This document shows positions 59,287 through 64,000 of a stretch of 64,000 nucleotides of DNA, piece by piece. The stretch covers positions 1 through 64,000 of the forward strand of contig SWDT01000192.1 in NCBI GenBank assembly GCA_009193035.1, written 5' to 3'. How positions within the stretch are numbered: position 1 is the first letter of the stretch; every line of letters starts with the position of its first letter. Both the position numbers and the translations under genes were made by a program. The stretch comes from Halicephalobus mephisto. Taxonomy: Eukaryota; Nematoda; Chromadorea; Rhabditida; Panagrolaimidae. The notes beneath the pieces were generated by a model. That model had not been told where the DNA came from. It did not search any database and saw nothing but the letters and a program-made list of their open reading frames with translations.

Positions 59287-59480
59287 TTTTTCAAAAATTT
59301 TCAAAAATTCTCAAAATTGATGGCACGATCCTGGGTTTCGTTAATCTTTAATTTTTACTCCAAAATAATTGTGTATTTTAATAATAGGACTAATGAAAGA
59401 GCAAAAGTTTTTATTTTTTCGTTTTGGGATCCAAAAGTCCAATTTTTTACTTAAAAAATCCAGTTTGCTTTTTTTGGAAA
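59287..59480 (+). other. daf-16 3' UTR and downstream flank
   Basis: The stop TAA is at 59284-59286. No canonical AATAAA follows within 200 bp. AATAAT-type variants near 59,363 and 59,380 are possible polyadenylation signals. Confidence 0.4.
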
Positions 59481-59860
59481 ATTTAAATTTTTCGCGGCAG
59501 GACCAGTTTTAAAAATTTTGATTTTTTCGTGGCGAGACTGGTCTTTAAAAAATTTGATTTTTTCGTGGCAGGACCAGTTTTAAAAAATTCAATTTTTTCG
59601 CGGCAGGACCGATCTTTAAAAATATGATTTTTTCGCGGCAGGACCAGTTTTAAGAATATGATTTTTTCGCGGCAGGACCGGTCTTTAAAAACATGATTTT
59701 TTCGCGGCGAGATCGGTCTTTAAAAATTCATTTTTTTCGCCTTCAGAATCCTCTTTAAAAAATTTAAATTTTTCAAGATTTATCTTAGAAATTAAAATTT
59801 TTCATTCTGAGATTAATCTTTAAAAGCATTCTTGGCAGTCGGGTCTCAAAACGAAAATTA
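59480..59860. repeat. TTTTTCGCGGCAGGACC minisatellite
   Basis: About eight units of 38-42 bp with GATTTTTTCGCGGCAGGACC followed by GGTCTTTAAAAA or AGTTTTAAAAAT. Same core theme as 3.4-4.8 kb and 40.8 kb. Confidence 0.92.
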
Positions 59861-60500
59861 TTTTTGAAAAACGAAATTATGCTGGGTAACGCATAGTCTT
59901 GATCAGAATCCGGTATTTTTGAAACTTCTCATTTATCAGAATTGCTTAGATTTTTGTTGATTTTTTAATTTTTCATTTTTTCGAAAAATATCAATTTTAA
60001 AAAATTTCGATTTTAAAAAATTTCGATTTTTTTTGAAAATTTCAAATTTTAAAATTTCGATTTTTTGAAAAATTTCAATTTTTTTTAATTTTGATTTTTT
60101 TTCAAAAAATTTCAAATTTAAAAATTTTGATTTTTTTTGAAAATTTCAATTTTTTTTAAATTTTGATTTTTTTTGAAAATTTCAATTTTTTTTAAATTTT
60201 GATTTTTTTCGAAAAATTAGATTTCAAAATTCTGTTTTGGTGGTTTTCGATTGTGAAATCTGAAAAATTAAAATCAACAAAATTAAAATTGTACAGTTAT
60301 TTCAAAAAATTTATTATTAGTTGTTTTCCAGAATCGTGTTTTTTGTCCTCATCATACTGCTGTTATTTTTTATCCGACACTGGATTTGTCTCTGCAAAAG
60401 TACCGTAATGGAGACAATTGTACAAAACATTTTTGGTTGAAAAACTTGATAAATTGTAAAAATGTAAAGTTGGTCGAGGAAAAGGCAACAAGTGGATGAA
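59860..60500. repeat. AT-rich array and short island
   Basis: 59,990-60,225 repeats GAAAATTTCAATTTTTTTTA. 60,230-60,480 is non-repetitive; a 69-codon frame there (60,199-60,408) is not convincing. Confidence 0.6.
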
Positions 60501-61300
60501 CAATTCAGGATTAAGAAAATTCAGAAATTTTTATAATTTTGAACTTCATAATGTTCAATTTTTATAATAATTTCGATGTCGAAGAATTTTTGGATTAAGA
60601 AGATTTAGCATATTTCGTAATTTTGAACTTCATGATGTTCAATTTTATGATAATTTCGATGTCAAAGAATTTTTGGATTAAGAAGATTTAGGATATTTCG
60701 TAATTTTGAACTTCATGATGTTTAATTTTATAATAATTTCGATGTCGAAGAATTTTTAGATTGAGAAAATTCAGAAATTTTTATAATTTCGAACTTCATT
60801 TTTAAGTTGATAGTAATTTCCATATCAATTTTTGGATTAAGAAGATTTAACATATTTCGTAATTTTGAACTTTATTATTTTCAATTTTTATAATAATTTC
60901 GATTTCAAAGAATTTTTAGATTAAGAAAATTCATAAATTTTTATAATTTTGAACTTCATGATGTTCATGTTGATGGTGATTTCGACATCGAAAATGATTT
61001 TAGGAAAAAATTTAAGAAGGATATTTTTCAAATTGACAATGATTTCAAAATTAAACAATTTTTAAAAATTTCGTTTTTTTTAATTTTCAGATTTTTGACG
61101 ACTTAGAAATCAGAATTTATGAATTTGAATAATTTGGAATTTTGTAATTTTAAAATTGACAGTGATTTCGAAATTAAACAATTTTTAAAAATTTCGTTTT
61201 TTTATTTTTAAATTTCCAGATTTTTGACGACTTAAAAATCAGAAAAAAAAATCGACGGATTACAAAATTTAAGTAATTTTATCTTTTGTAACTTCATGGT
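60500..61300. repeat. Tandem array, unit about 90 bp
   Basis: Six to seven units with GAATTTTTGGATTAAGAAGA, TTTTGAACTTCATGATGTTC and TTATAATAATTTCGATGTCG. It decays after 61,000 into a two-unit variant with CAGATTTTTGACGACTTA. Confidence 0.85.
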
Positions 61301-61479
61301 TTTCAGATTTACAGTACCTTCAACACGGAAAAACAAAGGCCTATGGATTAAGAATATTCAAAAAAATTTTTTGTTTTTCAATTTTAAGGTCTTCGAATTG
61401 ATGAATTTCGATATCAAAGAAAGTTGAAAAAAATTAGGAACTTTTTTGTGATTTTCAATGATTTTCAACATCGTACTGA

Positions 61480-62125
61480 GGTCTGTAAAACGGTCGACAT
61501 CAAAATCAAATTTAATTTTTGAACGACAATTGAATAAATTAACTTTCTCAAGTGTTGTGAGCAAATTGTGGATTTCATTTTAGTTAAAAAATTTGTATAA
61601 AAGTTAATTTAAAAATAATAATTAATTTCCATAAATGTTACATGCAAACTGCGGATTTCATTTTTTCAGTTTTGATGTTAACTTATTTTCCAAAATATTG
61701 CAGACAAGTTGTGAATATTATTTTAATTTAAAATCTTTTACAAAAGCTAATTTAAAAATAACAATTAATTTCCATAAATGTTACATGCAAACTGCGGATT
61801 TCATTTTTTCAGTTTTGATGTTAACTTATCTTCCAAAATATTGCGGACAAGTTGTGAATCTTATTTTAATTTAAAGTTTTTTACAAAAGCTAATTTAAAA
61901 ATAACAACTAATTTCTATAAAGGTTGCAAGCAAACTGCGGATTTCATTTTTTTTCAGTTTTGATTTTAACTTATCTTCCAAAATATTGCAGACAAGTTGT
62001 GAATCTTATTTTAGTTTTAAATTAACTTTTGCAAAAATTTTTAAAGTAGTAATTAATTTCCATAAATGTTGCAAGCAAACTGCGGATTTAATTTTGATTT
62101 TTACATTGATATATCTAAACATTGT
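61480..62125. repeat. Dispersed minisatellite family A, copy 3 (inverted)
   Basis: Units of about 140 bp with CATGCAAACTGCGGATTTCA and TAACTTATCTTCCAAAATAT, the reverse complement of copies 1 and 2. The border AAACGGTCGACATCAAAATC at 61,490 is the complement of the copy-1 border. Frames at 61,635-61,963 are translated repeat. Confidence 0.85.
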
Positions 62126-62700
62126 AAGGAACTTACAGATTAGGTTTGAAACCAATATTTAAAATTGAAAGTTTTATAAATTTTAAATTTTTATAATAAT
62201 TTAATTTTGGTGGAAATTGTTTAAAAAATTTAAAAATTTAAAGAACTTATAAAAAAATTAAAAACTTAAAAAAATTTAAAATTTTAAAATTAAAAAAAAT
62301 TAAAAACTTAAAAAAATTTTAAATTTTAAAATTAAAAACTTAAAAATTTTAAAAAATTTTAAATTTTAAAATTAAAAACTTAAAAATCCGCAATGTGCAG
62401 AAAATCATCCGAACGAGGAGCGGACAGAGAACACTGAAAAAAATCGAACTTAATGTTCCCTTGGTCGCCAGTTTTATATTTCGCTGGACAGTTTACCATT
62501 AATAGATGTGAAATGTTTGGTTTTTTTCATAATGAAACTTTCATCATCATTTTAGTTTTAATTTTTTATTTTTAAATAACCGTATTTTTTTCATTAATAT
62601 TTCCAAATTCTACGTTTATAAGAAATATTTTTGTTTTTTTGCGTGATTTGCAAATAGAAAAATTTCCATTCCATGATTTCGAAATCAGAAAATTAGTTTT
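62125..62700. other. Intergenic, csn-1 upstream region
   Basis: 62,200-62,390 is a TTAAAAACTTAAAAA array. 62,390-62,520 is a balanced patch just upstream of csn-1 and may be its promoter. No known site is recognised. Confidence 0.45.
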
Positions 62701-62702
62701 AG
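62692..62702 (+). promoter_or_regulatory. Possible trans-splice acceptor of csn-1
   Basis: ATTAGTTTTAG ends 12 bp before the ATG at 62715, the usual spacing for a nematode spliced leader site. The pyrimidine tract is short. Confidence 0.4.
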
Positions 62703-62714
62703 ATATCGCTAACG

Positions 62715-64000
62715 ATGGAAAACGAAATGGTGATTGACCCCGATGATGACAGAATGGACGACGGGTCATCCGATGACGTTATCGGCATTTTCACTTCTGC
62801 AGGTAGGTTCATATTTTTAAATTTTATATAAAATTACTTGGTAGGTAGATATATTTTCCCATATATAAAATACGCATTTTATATACTTTTTCATATATAA
62901 ATACACATTTTATATACTTTTTCATATATAAATACACATTTTATATATTTTCCCATATATAAATACACATTTTGTATACTTTTTCATATATAAAATACGC
63001 ATTTTATACACTTTTTCATATATAAATACGCATTTTATACATCTTCCTACATAAAATATACATCTTTTTATATACAAAATACGCATTTTATGTATTTCTT
63101 TAAATTTAAAATATAAACTTTACGTATATTTTCATATGTTTTTGTATATTTTATGTTTCTGTATATTTTTGTGTACTTCTTGTTTGGTTTAGTATTTTAT
63201 AAAAGTACTTTTTGTAATTAACGATTTTTCAGCTGAAAAACAAGCGGATACTCCAATTTCTGTTTCTGTCAAGTACCTTGATCTGGACAAGCTGGACGGC
63301 GAATTCATGAATGAAAATCTTCTGTATAGACTTCTCCACATGTTGGAAGTTTGTTCCAATAAGAAATTGGAAATTGCCACTCGGATTATTGACAGATTTG
63401 GAGTAAGTTTTGGGTTTAAGAATTTTCATATATGGACTTTTCAGGAAAGCATTGATACTGAATTTTATCGCAAATATCTCCAACTAATTCGTAATGAGAC
63501 GAATTTTCCGACGATTCCGGATAGTGTTATTTCTCACGCTGAAACCAAAGCTGGCACGCTGATCGAACTTGCTCAAGCCGATCTGAAGCGCTGGCAAGAC
63601 AGCGGAGTCAAGGAAAGCATCAGAAACGCTACAGTGAACCTGTTTGATGCTTATTTCCGTTCTGGTCGGTTTTCAGAAGCTACAAAACTCTATGCTAAAA
63701 GTATTCGGGATTTCTCGAGCTCTCCAAGGGCCGTTATTCCGATGGTTCTGGACCAGATCAAGGCCTTGATGTACATGAAGGACTTTGGTCGGATCGAGCT
63801 TTATTTGGCCCAGGCAGAAAGAGCCATAGGGGACTGCCAACAGAGGGAATCCATCGCTAACATGGAACAGACCAGAAGTGCCACTTCTATGCACCCGAGA
63901 GACGACAAAGTCCAAAAAGCCGCCATTCAGTTGAGTCAGAGCGCTTCTGCCAAAGTTGCTGCTGTTCATGGTGTGATTAAAATGCTCCATAGAAGTTACA
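62715..64000 (+). CDS. csn-1: COP9 signalosome subunit 1 (partial, 3' end outside)
   Basis: Exons 62715-62802, 63233-63402 and 63445 to the window end give 271 residues, without the C-terminal PCI domain. After an acidic N-terminus (MVIDPDDDRMDDGSSDD) come helical repeats of the CSN1/RPN7 family. SVKYLDLDKLDGEF, HMLEVCSNKKLEIATRIID, then GVKESIRNATVNLFDAYFRS and ATKLYAKSIRDFSSSP parallel the human GPS1 pattern ending in RDYCTS. The 19S lid paralogue RPN7 (PSMD6) is the main alternative and fits less well. CSN1 helps assemble the signalosome that removes Nedd8 from cullins. Intron 2 is 42 bp; intron 1 is 430 bp and filled with a minisatellite. Confidence 0.87.
62803..63232. repeat. csn-1 intron 1 with 30-bp array
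   Basis: About eight units of 29-32 bp with CTTTTTCATATATAAATACA and CATTTTATA at 62,850-63,120. Confidence 0.88.

Noticed and set aside
61635..61963. Frames with repeated MLHANCGFHFFSFDVNL
   Set aside because: Translation of minisatellite family A. A similar peptide is read from 48,381-48,665 for the same reason.
1..64000. CRISPR arrays, bacterial operons, tRNA or rRNA genes
   Set aside because: None seen. The direct repeats have no unique spacers of fixed size with cas genes, the genome is eukaryotic, and I found no tRNA B-box in context. A tRNAscan or Rfam run would be decisive.

Overview
The window reads as nuclear DNA of a rhabditid-type nematode. All introns are GT-AG, several coding starts lie a few bases downstream of a TTTTCAG-like acceptor with no matching upstream donor (the signature of spliced-leader trans-splicing), several introns are only 41-60 bp, and the proteins resemble Caenorhabditis orthologues. 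I cannot name the species from sequence alone. Base composition is very AT-rich, and most of the window is not genic: it is packed with minisatellite and foldback arrays that fill intergenic space and the long introns.

Layout. 0-7.1 kb: AT-rich arrays, including a 92-bp satellite at 5.9-6.5 kb. 7.3-15.7 kb: a compact cluster of four genes. These are a class C 7TM receptor of the GPR158/smog type (+, five exons), ribosomal protein S26 (-), the ciliary transition-zone protein TMEM107 (+) and a type-I DnaJ co-chaperone, DNJ-12/DNAJA1 (-). From memory, the same four genes are neighbours in C. elegans (cosmid F39B2), so this is conserved microsynteny. The TMEM107 start has a 13/14 match to a DAF-19/RFX X-box, and the DnaJ gene has a perfect three-unit heat shock element.

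15.7-52.6 kb: about 37 kb with no gene I can name. It holds dozens of minisatellites, a foldback repeat family built on GGATAGTG that recurs in both orientations, a second widespread theme pairing GGACC with CGAAAA-like flanks, an 819-bp duplication, a strict 140-bp array with a GC-rich palindromic core, a short terminal-inverted-repeat element in three copies, and a probable solo LTR. A few non-repetitive islands contain short open frames with plausible splice sites; these are candidates only.

52.6-59.3 kb: a FOXO gene (daf-16). It has two alternative 5' parts, each encoding its own Akt site and its own first half of the forkhead domain, spliced to a shared 3' part with the recognition helix, two further Akt sites, the basic NLS and the acidic C-terminal activation region. 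59.3-62.7 kb: 3' flank and more arrays. 62.7 kb to the end: the 5' part of COP9 signalosome subunit 1 (csn-1), cut by the window edge.

The genes do not form one pathway. They are housekeeping (S26, DnaJ, CSN1), ciliary (TMEM107), signalling receptor (GPR158-like) and insulin-pathway transcription factor (FOXO) genes. The least explained material is the repeat landscape.
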